Shown in pieces: positions 19,270-27,599 of a DNA stretch of 64,000 nucleotides. Position 1 is the stretch's first letter; each line of letters opens with the position of its first letter. Under the pieces are notes generated by a model. That model was not told the DNA's origin. It did no database searches and saw only the letters and a program-made list of their open reading frames with translations. The DNA comes from an uncultured Carboxylicivirga sp. (GTDB lineage Bacteria; Bacteroidota; Bacteroidia; Bacteroidales; Marinilabiliaceae). The stretch is taken from assembly GCA_947491945.1 (NCBI GenBank), contig CANLLN010000026.1:1-64000 (forward strand). The letters run 5' to 3'. A program made the position numbers and the translations under genes.

Positions 19270-20085
19270 TTAATTATTTCCAAAAAAATAATAAGTAAAT
19301 CCAACTTGTACATTCAGCACACTGATACCATCGCGAAAGGTAAATTTTTTAGAATTACCTTCATCTACTTTGTCTTTTAAAACGTCCTTCCATTTGTATT
19401 CCACCCCAATTGCTCCCAATTGTAATTCAAACGCAAGTTTTGGTGATGTAAAATAGGTGAAACCCAAGCCAACACCTGCACCCATCCCAGATGTTTCTGA
19501 GAAAATAGTAGAAATGCTCTCATCGGCCATGCCAGGATTACGAGTAGCCCGCTGATAACTAGTACTAATACTATAAAATACTGAAGTTTCAGAGGCAACG
19601 TAAAAATTTCCGCTTTTGCCAATTGGTACATAGTTACGCATAAAAATGTGACTTTCATAGCGATCTCTAACCACCTGTGTTCTGTATGTTGTTGCATTAA
19701 ATGAGATATTTAAAAAATCTGCTTCCAGAGTTTGTTGATTCTTCACATAGCTGTATTTTCCTCGATAGCCGAATGAGGTAACGGGATTAATAAAATAACC
19801 ACCAATAAAAGAGACATTAAAATTTTGCTTGTCTACATCAATAAGGTCGACATTAGCTATAATAAAGTCATTTTCACCCTCTAAGCCACCAAAGCTTAAA
19901 TTACCACCTATAAAGAAATCTCCTTTTTCAAATTTAGAATCCTTCTTAATATTAAACTCCCGTAAAGATGCTTTGTGAGTACTATCATTAGGGACTTTGT
20001 ATTGTTCTTGCGAATAACTTGAGTGCAGACTAATCATAAATACCCCAATAATTATTAGAATTCTATAAACAAATTGATATATCAT
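19270..20085 (-). CDS. Outer membrane beta-barrel protein, PCMD operon
   Basis: This 271-residue protein begins with a signal peptide (YRILIIIGVFMISLHSSYS) and shows alternating amphipathic strands (GDFFIGGNLSFGGLEGEN, YFINPVTSFGYRGKYSY, GAGVGLGFTYFTSPKLAFEL). It ends NVQVGFTYYFFGNN. It is the first gene of the three-gene minus-strand operon, 13 bp before the PCMD start codon. OmpA-N/OprF-like small barrels accompany PCMD genes in other Bacteroidota. A specific substrate cannot be inferred. Confidence 0.8.
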   Translation of the reverse strand: MIYQFVYRILIIIGVFMISLHSSYSQEQYKVPNDSTHKASLREFNIKKDSKFEKGDFFIGGNLSFGGLEGENDFIIANVDLIDVDKQNFNVSFIGGYFINPVTSFGYRGKYSYVKNQQTLEADFLNISFNATTYRTQVVRDRYESHIFMRNYVPIGKSGNFYVASETSVFYSISTSYQRATRNPGMADESISTIFSETSGMGAGVGLGFTYFTSPKLAFELQLGAIGVEYKWKDVLKDKVDEGNSKKFTFRDGISVLNVQVGFTYYFFGNN

Positions 20086-20705
20086 GGCGATATAATTTTT
20101 TATTGCAAAAAGTATTTAAAGGCATAAACTTCGTATAAAAAGAAAACAAAGTCAATTTCTAACGCTAGAATCATCGGGGAGTAATATATTGTTAAGGTTA
20201 TTGTAGTGAAGTTGTTTAAGTCTAAAAATAGAGCAAATCATCATTAATAAGCCATGCTTTTTATACATGCTTCAGCAAAGGTGTGACCGGTCGTGGATTG
20301 ATGCAAAAGTTTTCGGCATAAACGCGCCAAAATCACTTAAACACATTTTCTCTCCCACCGCACAGACCCGACAGCAAAAAGCTTGTTATTATTGCGTACC
20401 GCAAAATACAAGTCTTTTGCCTTGTCCGCTCAAAATCTATTTGACATGATTTTTCTTTCCATCGCACGAGGCTTTTTATTCCGCTTCCTTTTGCCAAACC
20501 ATGACCTTGTAAAAGAAGGTGGCTTACGCATGTAAAAAAGCACCAATGTATGTATCGGAAAGAGAAGAAGTTGTATGGTTAGTGAGTAGAAATAGCTTAC
20601 GAGATATTAATGCCTGTTTCTTAAGCGAAGCTATTAGCAAGTTTATGTTTTGGTGCGACCAAAACCATTGAAACATCCCGTTGGTCTATAAGTGTAATAA
20701 TAGAA
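20086..20705. other. Intergenic region beside integrase, no gene recognised
   Basis: About 620 bp between the integrase and the PCMD operon. A patch at 20.27-20.53 kb is less AT-rich than its surroundings, with small frames that show no coding character. It could hold element-border or recombination sequences, but no repeat of the tRNA 3' end was seen. Confidence 0.4.
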
Positions 20706-21920
20706 TTATATCTTCTTTCGCAATTCATTCATATCTCTGCTAACTTTTTCGTTAATTACTTTCGAATAAATCTGTGTTGTACGAATGTTTTTATGTCCCA
20801 ACATAAAGCTGATGGATTCAATTGGAACACCATTAGCCAAAGTAACAGTAGTAGCAAAGGTATGCCTGGCGGTGTGAAAAGTGAGGTTTTTATTAATAGA
20901 TGCCAGGTCTGCTAGCTCTTTAAGGTAAGCGTTAAGCTTTTGGTTGCTGAGGTTTGGTAGAATATGCTCTTCGGTTTTCTTAGCCGGGTAGAACTTGTAC
21001 TTATCTATTATTTCAATTGCCTTGGGCAGTAATGGAACATTTGATGGTACTTTGGTTTTCTGACGTTGAGTGATTATCCAAAGATTACCGTCAATCCCTT
21101 TTCGGATATTGTCCATCGTCAAGTTGGCCACATCAATATAAGCTAGGCCAGAATAGCAGGAGAAGATAAAAATATCACGAACTGTGTCTAAACGGGATAT
21201 ATTTATTTTAAGGTCTTCGAGCTGATGCAACTCATCCTTGCTAAGAAACTCCCGCTTGACTTCAACTAGCGAAGCTTTGTACTTGGCGAAAGGATCCTTT
21301 TCCAGCCATTCATTGCGGATGGCGATATTAATTACCTTCTTAAAATTCTTGATGTATTTATAGGTTGTATTGTTATTGCATTTGCGAACAGTCCTAAAGT
21401 AGTGCTCTAAATCTGTGATAAAAGAAAACTTGAGATGATTAAGTGCGATATCATCCAGCTTGTATTGATGTTTGATAAAGTTCTTAATATGGTCAAGGGT
21501 CGTCACATAGCGTTGAATGGTCGCAGGGGAATAAGAAATGCCGGATAGTTCAGATAATTGCCTGTTGTGATATTCAAAAACCTCCAATAGCGTTCTTTTG
21601 TCTTCTTCGATGCCAAGAAAGCGATTTTTTAAAGTTTTAGCAGAAATGTGTTCCCCTTTCTTCACCATGTCCGTGTGGTGGTCAAAAATGCCATTCTTCA
21701 ATACATCCAGGAATTGATTTATCTGTGTTCCACCTTTCCTTTTAGGATAGGCCTTATTTAATTTCCCATTCCAGCTTAAAGCATTGATGTATCGGCCTGT
21801 TGTAATCTCAGTCCGCCCCTGGTCAATGGAAATGCGCATGTAAATTGGAGCTTCACCATGTTTATTAGTCCTATTCTTTCGTATCAGGAAACTAACTTTT
21901 AGAACAGAAAATGTATTCAT
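20706..21920 (-). CDS. Tyrosine site-specific recombinase (integrase)
   Basis: The protein has 404 residues from the ATG at 21920 (NTFSVLKVSFLIRKNRTNKH), which matches the usual start of Bacteroidota integrases; an upstream ATG at 21992 adds 24 unrelated residues. An Arm-DNA-binding segment, a SAM-like core-binding domain (TLDHIKNFIKHQYKLDDIAL) and the catalytic domain are present. Catalytic residues seen are His and Arg of HTARHTFAT, LGH, and the Tyr of TTQIYSKV. The first catalytic Arg is replaced: CYSGLAYIDVAN has Ala where TGLR is expected, a substitution common in Bacteroidota enzymes. It lies next to the 3' end of tRNA-Ser. Confidence 0.93.
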   Translation of the reverse strand: MNTFSVLKVSFLIRKNRTNKHGEAPIYMRISIDQGRTEITTGRYINALSWNGKLNKAYPKRKGGTQINQFLDVLKNGIFDHHTDMVKKGEHISAKTLKNRFLGIEEDKRTLLEVFEYHNRQLSELSGISYSPATIQRYVTTLDHIKNFIKHQYKLDDIALNHLKFSFITDLEHYFRTVRKCNNNTTYKYIKNFKKVINIAIRNEWLEKDPFAKYKASLVEVKREFLSKDELHQLEDLKINISRLDTVRDIFIFSCYSGLAYIDVANLTMDNIRKGIDGNLWIITQRQKTKVPSNVPLLPKAIEIIDKYKFYPAKKTEEHILPNLSNQKLNAYLKELADLASINKNLTFHTARHTFATTVTLANGVPIESISFMLGHKNIRTTQIYSKVINEKVSRDMNELRKKI

Positions 21921-22172
21921 AACAGACGTTTTAGAACGGTTTAATACACTTTGGCAAATGCAAGAAGATTTGAAATATCCAAAAGTGTTCACTCAATTTA
22001 CAAAAACACTGTAATTACGTCAAGAGCATTAGGGCTAGAAAATAATTTCAATGCATTTTGATTCAATTTGTTACGGAATATTCAGTGAACATGAATGAGA
22101 AAGGATTCGTTCACCAGAGAGCTCTCTTAACTTTTATATAAATATGGGAATATATGATTTCAGAACAAATGA

Positions 22173-22206
22173 AAAAGGCTGTAAATCATTTGATTTACAG
22201 CCTTTT
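22173..22206 (-). terminator. Strong terminator after tRNA-Ser
   Basis: A perfect 16-bp stem, AAAAGGCTGTAAATCA at 22173-22188 and its complement at 22191-22206, has a 2-nt loop. On the minus strand it ends in a T run and lies 24 bp past the tRNA 3' end, so it terminates the tRNA transcript. It can work in both directions and insulates the integrase. Confidence 0.85.
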
Positions 22207-22229
22207 GATGTAATTTGACTTTTGCAATG

Positions 22230-22314
22230 CGGAGAGAGAGGGATTCGAACCCCCGGTACCTCGCGGTACAACGGTTTTCAAGACCGCCGCATTCGACCAC
22301 TCTGCCATCTCTCC
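22230..22314 (-). tRNA. tRNA-Ser (UGA anticodon)
   Basis: This 85-nt type II tRNA starts with GGAGAGA, pairs with TCTCTCC at the 3' end and has discriminator G at 22230. The anticodon UGA is at 22280-22278 within CTTGAAA. A long variable arm (GTTGTACCGCGAGGTACC region) and the T-loop GGTTCGAATCC are present. CCA is not encoded. The integrase gene begins 309 bp beyond its 3' end, the usual arrangement for tRNA-targeted integration. Confidence 0.97.
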
Positions 22315-22481
22315 AGTAAATAATGATATGCATTTCCTTCAATGCGGGTGCAAATATAGACATTTAATCATTCACACCAACACTTTCTCGAAAAAAATAT
22401 TGCAATTAGCCACGAATAAATACTGATGAAGATAATATGTCTTCTAATGAATCATTTTTATCTCACTTTTTATGCCGAACA

Positions 22482-22512
22482 TTTGGTAAACATGGGAAAT
22501 ACTCTATATTTG
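22482..22512 (+). promoter_or_regulatory. Housekeeping promoter of the HU gene
   Basis: TTTG at 22482-22485 and TATATTTG at 22505-22512 are separated by 19 bp, an exact fit to the Bacteroidota sigma-ABfr consensus. The ATG of the HU gene follows 51 bp downstream. Confidence 0.8.
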
Positions 22513-22563
22513 TAGAGGAAAGTTTAAGAATTAAATTAGTTAACCCTAAAATTAAGGAGTATT

Positions 22564-22836
22564 ATGAACAAGGCTCAATTAATTGATGCGATTGCTGGTG
22601 AAGCAGAATTAACAAAAGCAGATGCTAAAAAAGCGTTGGACGCATTTATTAAAGTAACTGGCGATGCATTAAAAGACGGTGGTCGTGTTGCTTTAGTAGG
22701 ATTTGGTTCTTTTGGTGTTTCTGAAAGAAGCGCTCGTACCGGTAGAAACCCGCAAACCGGTAAAGAAATTGAAATACCTGCTAAAAAAGTTGTTAAATTT
22801 AAAGCCGGTAGCGAACTCAGCGACGCTATCAACTAA
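22564..22836 (+). CDS. HU-family nucleoid DNA-binding protein
   Basis: This 90-residue histone-like protein bends and compacts DNA. It contains the beta-arm signature [20 protein letters not shown] followed by [19 protein letters not shown], with full family length. AAGGAG lies about 6 bp before the ATG, a stronger ribosome site than most genes here. It has its own promoter and terminator. A paralogue lies at 63.2 kb. Confidence 0.97.
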   Translation: MNKAQLIDAIAGEAELTKADAKKALDAFIKVTGDALKDGGRVALVGFGSFGVSERSARTGRNPQTGKEIEIPAKKVVKFKAGSELSDAIN

Positions 22837-22861
22837 AAAAAAACAACTGTAAGATATTAAG

Positions 22862-22888
22862 GAGAGTGCTCGTGCACTCTCTTTTTTT
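22862..22888 (+). terminator. Terminator of the HU gene
   Basis: GAGAGTGC (22862-22869), loop TCGT and GCACTCTC (22874-22881) are followed by a run of seven T. The trmH reading frame opens immediately after it. Confidence 0.9.
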
Positions 22889-22891
22889 TGC

Positions 22892-23605
22892 ATGGATCGG
22901 ACTGAGATAAGCAGAAGCATGATTGAAACATTAATTACCTTTTTAGAACAGTTTTCGACCCCGGATCGGATACAGCAATTACAAACTGTTGCACAGCAAC
23001 GAACACGCTACATAACGGTGGTACTTGAGGATATATACCAGACACAAAATGCCAGTGCCGTACTGCGCTCGTGCGACTGTTTTGGTGTACAAGACGCGCA
23101 CATTATCGAAAATAGAAACACCTTCAACATCAACCCGCAGGTAGTGATGGGTGCCAACAAATGGCTGCACATGCACCGATACGGTGCGACAAGCAACAAC
23201 ACAAAGCAAACCCTACAACATTTAAAGGCACAGGGCTATCGTATTGTGGCCACCACACCCCACCGCAACGATGTAAGTCTCCACGAATTTGACCTCAGCA
23301 AGGGCAAGGCCGCCTTTGTGTTTGGCAACGAACGCCAAGGCATCTCCGACCCTGTGATGCAGGAGGCTGATGAATTTATGAAAATACCCATGCAGGGCTT
23401 TTCCGAGAGTCTAAACATCTCGGTGTGTGCGGCCATCACCCTGCAACACCTGAGTCACCAGCTAAAACAGGGCGATATAGACTGGCCATTATCCACAAGT
23501 GAGTACAACGAACTTTACCTCGAATGGCTTAAACAATCAATTAAACGTAGCGACCTACTTATCGATGAGTTCAACAAAAGAAACAATACCCACTTTAAAA
23601 GGTAA
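22892..23605 (+). CDS. trmH: SpoU-family tRNA ribose 2'-O-methyltransferase (TrmH-like)
   Basis: This is a 237-residue SPOUT methyltransferase that would methylate the ribose of G18 in tRNA using SAM. All three motifs are visible: QNASAVLRSCDCFGVQDAHI (motif 1), AAFVFGNERQGIS (motif 2), and IPMQGFSESLNISVCAAI (motif 3), which form the trefoil knot. The length matches TrmH. The start is either the ATG at 22892, which directly follows the HU terminator T run, or the ATG at 22919; the latter leaves more room for a promoter. The exact RNA substrate is inferred from family. Confidence 0.9.
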   Translation: MDRTEISRSMIETLITFLEQFSTPDRIQQLQTVAQQRTRYITVVLEDIYQTQNASAVLRSCDCFGVQDAHIIENRNTFNINPQVVMGANKWLHMHRYGATSNNTKQTLQHLKAQGYRIVATTPHRNDVSLHEFDLSKGKAAFVFGNERQGISDPVMQEADEFMKIPMQGFSESLNISVCAAITLQHLSHQLKQGDIDWPLSTSEYNELYLEWLKQSIKRSDLLIDEFNKRNNTHFKR

Positions 23606-23669
23606 AATTTTCGGCATGATACAACTATTAGTGACGATATTTTTTTATTTTTGAGGAAAATCAGATTCT

Positions 23670-24383
23670 ATGAATTGCATTATAATCGATGATGACAAGC
23701 TTTCAACAAAGATCATTCAGGAATTTGTTGAAAAAACAGATGACCTAAACCTGTCAGGCACCTTTGATAGTGCCGTCAGTGCCATCAATTTCCTGTCGAA
23801 ACCAGATGCAGCATCAGTCGACCTAATATTTTTAGACATTGAGATGCCCGAGATGAGTGGCATTGATTTTCTAAAATCGTTGGATGAACTGCCGCAGGTT
23901 ATTGTATATTCCTCACAGGAAAAATATGCAATTGATTCCTACGAATATAACGTTACCGACTATCTGCTTAAGCCGGTACAATACGGACGTTTTATCAAAG
24001 CGGTAAAGCGCGCCCTTGAAAGATCTGAAGAAAAAGAGACAGTAACACGTGAGAGTAGCGAAATATTCATCAAAAACAACAGCTCGCTGGTACGTGTTAA
24101 ATACGACGATATATTGTGGATTGAGGCCTTAGAGAATTATGTAGTACTCAACACATTTAAGGATAAGTTTACTATCCACTTTACTATGAAAGCCATCTCG
24201 GAGAAAATGCCGTCAGAGCGTTTCGTACGTGTGCATCGCTCGTTTATCGTTAACATTAACAAGATAAAAGTAATTGAAGACAACTCTGTAGTCATTAACT
24301 ACGAAGGCGGCTCCAAGGTAATCCCCATTGGCAAGTCCTATAAAGACCGCTTAATGGATGACATTAACTTAATCACCCGATAA
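23670..24383 (+). CDS. LytTR-family response regulator
   Basis: This 237-residue protein has a receiver domain with acidic residues IIDDD near the start and the phosphoacceptor Asp56 (LIFLDIEMPEMSG), and Lys in LLKPVQYG. A LytTR DNA-binding domain covers about 140-237 (DDILWIEALENYVVL, RFVRVHRSFIVNINKI). Such regulators usually pair with a 5TM-Lyt or HisKA_7TM-type kinase, but no kinase is adjacent. TATTTTTG at 23646-23653 fits a -7 element, without a matching -33. Confidence 0.93.
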   Translation: MNCIIIDDDKLSTKIIQEFVEKTDDLNLSGTFDSAVSAINFLSKPDAASVDLIFLDIEMPEMSGIDFLKSLDELPQVIVYSSQEKYAIDSYEYNVTDYLLKPVQYGRFIKAVKRALERSEEKETVTRESSEIFIKNNSSLVRVKYDDILWIEALENYVVLNTFKDKFTIHFTMKAISEKMPSERFVRVHRSFIVNINKIKVIEDNSVVINYEGGSKVIPIGKSYKDRLMDDINLITR

Positions 24384-24390
24384 AAACACC

Positions 24391-24416
24391 AAACCGTCTA
24401 AACGACGGTTTTTTTT
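24391..24416 (+). terminator. Terminator of the LytTR regulator gene
   Basis: AACCGTC (24392-24398), a 5-nt loop and GACGGTT (24404-24410) are followed by a T tract. It lies between two convergent genes. Confidence 0.85.
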
Positions 24417-24430
24417 GTTTCCAATAGCAA

Positions 24431-25087
24431 CTAATCATCATCGTCATCGCCAACTTCAAAATCTGTTACATTACTTACGCCGGCATTGTAATAGTAAATA
24501 ATAACGTCGGCTGTATCGCGCAAAAAGTTAATCCGCCCTACCTCAACACGATGAATATCCAGCCCGGTGCGTTCCTTCAGGTCAGCCAGCATCTCGTCAT
24601 AACGAGCTGGTGTTATCAGCTCTATCTTCTCGTAAATAATCAGCTTGCTCGACTCGTGCTTTAACAGCCACAAACGCTCCAGCGCGAAAGTAACGGCAAT
24701 CACCAGCAGGTTGGTTACTACCAGCTCGGCCACACTTACCTTAGAGCCACTCAGCGCATTAATTACCGACACACCAATGGTGATGAACAAATAAGTCATC
24801 TCCTTAATGGGTATCTGAGTGGTGCGATACCTGATAATACCAAAGATTGCAAACAGGCCCAGGGCAAAGCCCAACTGAAGGTTCACATTTTCGAGCAGAA
24901 TACACAATAAGAAAACAATGGTACTGATTAGCAGAAAAGTGAAAAGATAATCTTTACGACGAGTATTCTGATAGTAAAGAATGCGAACCAAAACAAGGGT
25001 AACCAGCAGGTTGAAGGTGAATCGTATAATCAATTGCAGCAGATTATCCACATTCACAAGGTTAAGTTCAGATAAACTAAACGCCAT
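24431..25087 (-). CDS. DUF4956 integral membrane protein
   Basis: This 218-residue protein has four or five hydrophobic segments between about 18 and 135 (FTFNLLVTLVLVRIL, YLFTFLLISTIVFLLCILL, LGFALGLFAIFGIIRY). The core FAIFGIIRYRTTQIPIKEM is characteristic of DUF4956. A soluble C-terminal domain ends in a run of five Asp. The family has no firm biochemical role; members are often near polyphosphate/VTC-like or CotH genes, which are not seen here. Confidence 0.85.
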   Translation of the reverse strand: MAFSLSELNLVNVDNLLQLIIRFTFNLLVTLVLVRILYYQNTRRKDYLFTFLLISTIVFLLCILLENVNLQLGFALGLFAIFGIIRYRTTQIPIKEMTYLFITIGVSVINALSGSKVSVAELVVTNLLVIAVTFALERLWLLKHESSKLIIYEKIELITPARYDEMLADLKERTGLDIHRVEVGRINFLRDTADVIIYYYNAGVSNVTDFEVGDDDDD

Positions 25088-25289
25088 ATAACAGCAATAT
25101 TGAATGATTAAACTTCGTTATTGCAATATCGGGAAAGCAGATTACAATACCATCGATTTTTTATACTATTATTGCGCGTCGGTTTAAAAACAGGGCAGTA
25201 AAACTACCTGACTTAAAAATAAAGCAGCCCCTGCAATGCGGGCATAAGGGCTTAAAACCGTCATTAATGTAGACACAAAACATAAACAA

Positions 25290-26558
25290 ATGAATAAATC
25301 CAAACAATTACTTCCTGCCCTGTGGATACCCTCGGTGTATTTTGCCATGGGGCTGCCTTTTGCACTGGTCACCATGGCTTCGGTACTCATGTATGAAGAT
25401 CTGGGGGTCAGCGATGCCCGGATTACCTTTTGGACCGCATTGATAACACTGCCGTGGACCTTTAAGCCTATCTGGAGTCCGCTACTGGAAATGTTTAAAA
25501 CAAAGAAACACTTTGTATTGGCAACGCAATGGATAACCGGCATCTCACTGGTTTTTGTAGCTTTCTCGCTTCATCTACCGTCCTTTTTTCAGTATTCCAT
25601 CGCCTTCTTTGCCCTGCTGGCCTTTAGCGGAGCCACCCACGACATTGCCACCGACGGCGTGTACATCAGTGCCCTCACTCCTCAGGAGCAAGCCAAATAC
25701 ATCGGATGGCAGGGAGCTGCCTATAACATCGCCAAATTCTTATCCATGTCGGGCTTTGCCTACCTGGCCGGCGAGCTCAGCAAAACCATGGGACCGGCCA
25801 CTGCCTGGATGTGGGCCATGGCCAGCTGCGGTGCTCTGATGATCTTACTGGGCTTCTACCACCTAAAAATGCTACCTTCGGGTGGCAGCTCTACCCACGA
25901 GGTTACCTCACTGAAGGACGGGTTTAACACTTTACTGGAAGTCATCAGAACTTTCTTTCAGAAGAAAATGATCATCTGGCACATTGTATTTATCATACTC
26001 TACCGCTTTGCCGAAGGACTGGCACTAAAGATTGTGCCCCTGTTCCTAAAGGCCTCAACAGCCGACGGTGGACTGGGGTTTGATACCTCTACCGTGGCCT
26101 CTGTCTACGGTGCCGGCAGTATCTCCTTTGTGGCCGGATCGCTTTTGGGGGGTTATTTTATTTCAAAACGAGGGCTGAAACGCTCATTGATGTATCTGGC
26201 ACTGGCCTTTAATGTGCCCTTTGTGTGCTATTTCCTCCTCTCCCTTTTCCGCCCCGATAATATTGCCTGGGTCTATGCCTCGGTATTAACCGAATGGCTG
26301 GGATACGGCTTTGGCTTTGTTGGGTTAATGCTCTTTATGATGCAGCAGGTGGCACCCGGCAAATACAAGATGGCCCATTACGCCTTTGCCTCGGGTATTA
26401 TGAACCTGGGCATTATCCCATCGGGTATGATCAGTGGATGGATGAGCGACTTACTGGGCTATAAAGAATTTTTTATATGGGTGCTCATAGCCACTATTCC
26501 GGCCTTACTGGCCGCACGCTTTGTGCCTTTTGTATATTCTGATGATAACAAGCAATAA
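25290..26558 (+). CDS. MFS transporter (AmpG/SLC33-like), sugar locus
   Basis: This 422-residue inner-membrane protein has about 12 hydrophobic segments. Features include PSVYFAMGLPFALVTMAS near the start and GATHDIATDGVYISALTPQE after TM4, which resemble AmpG-type permeases. It is followed 6 bp later by a GH130 phosphorylase gene, as in known Bacteroides mannoside loci, so it probably imports a mannose-containing disaccharide for phosphorolysis. Muropeptide transport, the role of true AmpG, is less likely given the context. Confidence 0.88.
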   Translation: MNKSKQLLPALWIPSVYFAMGLPFALVTMASVLMYEDLGVSDARITFWTALITLPWTFKPIWSPLLEMFKTKKHFVLATQWITGISLVFVAFSLHLPSFFQYSIAFFALLAFSGATHDIATDGVYISALTPQEQAKYIGWQGAAYNIAKFLSMSGFAYLAGELSKTMGPATAWMWAMASCGALMILLGFYHLKMLPSGGSSTHEVTSLKDGFNTLLEVIRTFFQKKMIIWHIVFIILYRFAEGLALKIVPLFLKASTADGGLGFDTSTVASVYGAGSISFVAGSLLGGYFISKRGLKRSLMYLALAFNVPFVCYFLLSLFRPDNIAWVYASVLTEWLGYGFGFVGLMLFMMQQVAPGKYKMAHYAFASGIMNLGIIPSGMISGWMSDLLGYKEFFIWVLIATIPALLAARFVPFVYSDDNKQ

Positions 26559-26564
26559 AACTAT

Positions 26565-27533
26565 ATGACAATGAAAAATCAAATACCTTGGGAAGAACGC
26601 CCTGCCGGCAACAATGATGTAATGTGGCGTTACTCGAAAAACCCCATTATTGGCCGCTACCACATACCTACGTCAAACAGTATTTTCAACAGTGCCGTAG
26701 TACCTTTTGAGGATGGTTATGCCGGTGTTTTTCGCTGCGACAACAAAGCGGTGCAGATGAATATATTTGCAGGCTTCAGTAAAGACGGTATCAACTGGGA
26801 CATTGAGCATGAGCCCATCGTGATGGAAACTGGTAACACCAATATGATCGACTCGGATTATAAGTACGACCCACGTGTTACCTTTATCGAAGATCGGTAC
26901 TGGATTACCTGGTGTAATGGATATCACGGCCCCACCATTGGCATAGCCTATACTTTTGATTTTAAAACCTTTCACCAGTGCGAGAACGCCTTTTTGCCTT
27001 TTAACCGCAATGGTGTGCTTTTCCCCGAGAAAATAAATGGCCGCTATGCCATGCTGAGTCGCCCCAGTGACAACGGACACACGCCCTTTGGCGATATCTA
27101 CATCAGCTACAGCCCCGATATGAAGTACTGGGGCGAGCACCGCTGTGTGATGAAAGTAACACCTTTTGAGGACAGCGCCTGGCAATGCACGAAGATTGGT
27201 GCCGGCGCCGTACCCATCAAAACAAAGGACGGATGGCTAATCTTCTACCATGGGGTGATTAACACCTGCAACGGATTTCGCTATTCAATGGGGGCTGCCC
27301 TACTCGACCTGGAACAGCCCGATAAAGTGCTCTACCGCAGCCAGCCATATCTTTTGGCGCCGGCCGAGCTTTATGAGCTCACAGGAGATGTGCCCAACGT
27401 AGTATTCCCCTGCGCCGCCTTAAACGACGATGAAAAAGTGGTGGTGTACTATGGAGCTGCTGATACTGTTGTAGGGGTAGCCTTTGGCTACCTTCAGGAA
27501 ATTATCGATTTCGTAAAGAACAACTCGATTTAG
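26565..27533 (+). CDS. GH130 beta-mannoside phosphorylase
   Basis: This 322-residue cytoplasmic five-bladed propeller enzyme uses phosphate to split beta-mannosides, releasing mannose 1-phosphate. Family motifs include [40 protein letters not shown], with Asp102 as the likely general acid by analogy with characterised members, and a late [20 protein letters not shown] second ATG at 26571 is equally possible. Whether the substrate is mannosyl-GlcNAc or beta-1,4-mannobiose cannot be decided from sequence alone. It is co-transcribed with the MFS gene. Confidence 0.9.
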   Translation: MTMKNQIPWEERPAGNNDVMWRYSKNPIIGRYHIPTSNSIFNSAVVPFEDGYAGVFRCDNKAVQMNIFAGFSKDGINWDIEHEPIVMETGNTNMIDSDYKYDPRVTFIEDRYWITWCNGYHGPTIGIAYTFDFKTFHQCENAFLPFNRNGVLFPEKINGRYAMLSRPSDNGHTPFGDIYISYSPDMKYWGEHRCVMKVTPFEDSAWQCTKIGAGAVPIKTKDGWLIFYHGVINTCNGFRYSMGAALLDLEQPDKVLYRSQPYLLAPAELYELTGDVPNVVFPCAALNDDEKVVVYYGAADTVVGVAFGYLQEIIDFVKNNSI

Positions 27534-27557
27534 TAAAACACTAAAGATAAAAATAAG

Positions 27558-27596
27558 CCGGAAGAGCAAATCAGGTTCAGCTCCTCCGGTTTTTTA
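27558..27596. terminator. Bidirectional terminator between GH130 and GH97 genes
   Basis: CCGGAAGAGC (27558-27567) and GCTCCTCCGG (27580-27589) pair with one mismatch and are flanked by A/T tracts on both sides, serving two convergent genes. Confidence 0.8.
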
Positions 27597-27599
27597 TTA

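Noticed and set aside
20267-20449. Possible 60-aa gene near the integrase
   Set aside because: Low-complexity translation, no homologue recognised and no promoter or ribosome site.
25290-26558. MFS protein as a true AmpG muropeptide permease
   Set aside because: Motifs are shared, but co-transcription with GH130 phosphorylase favours a mannoside substrate.
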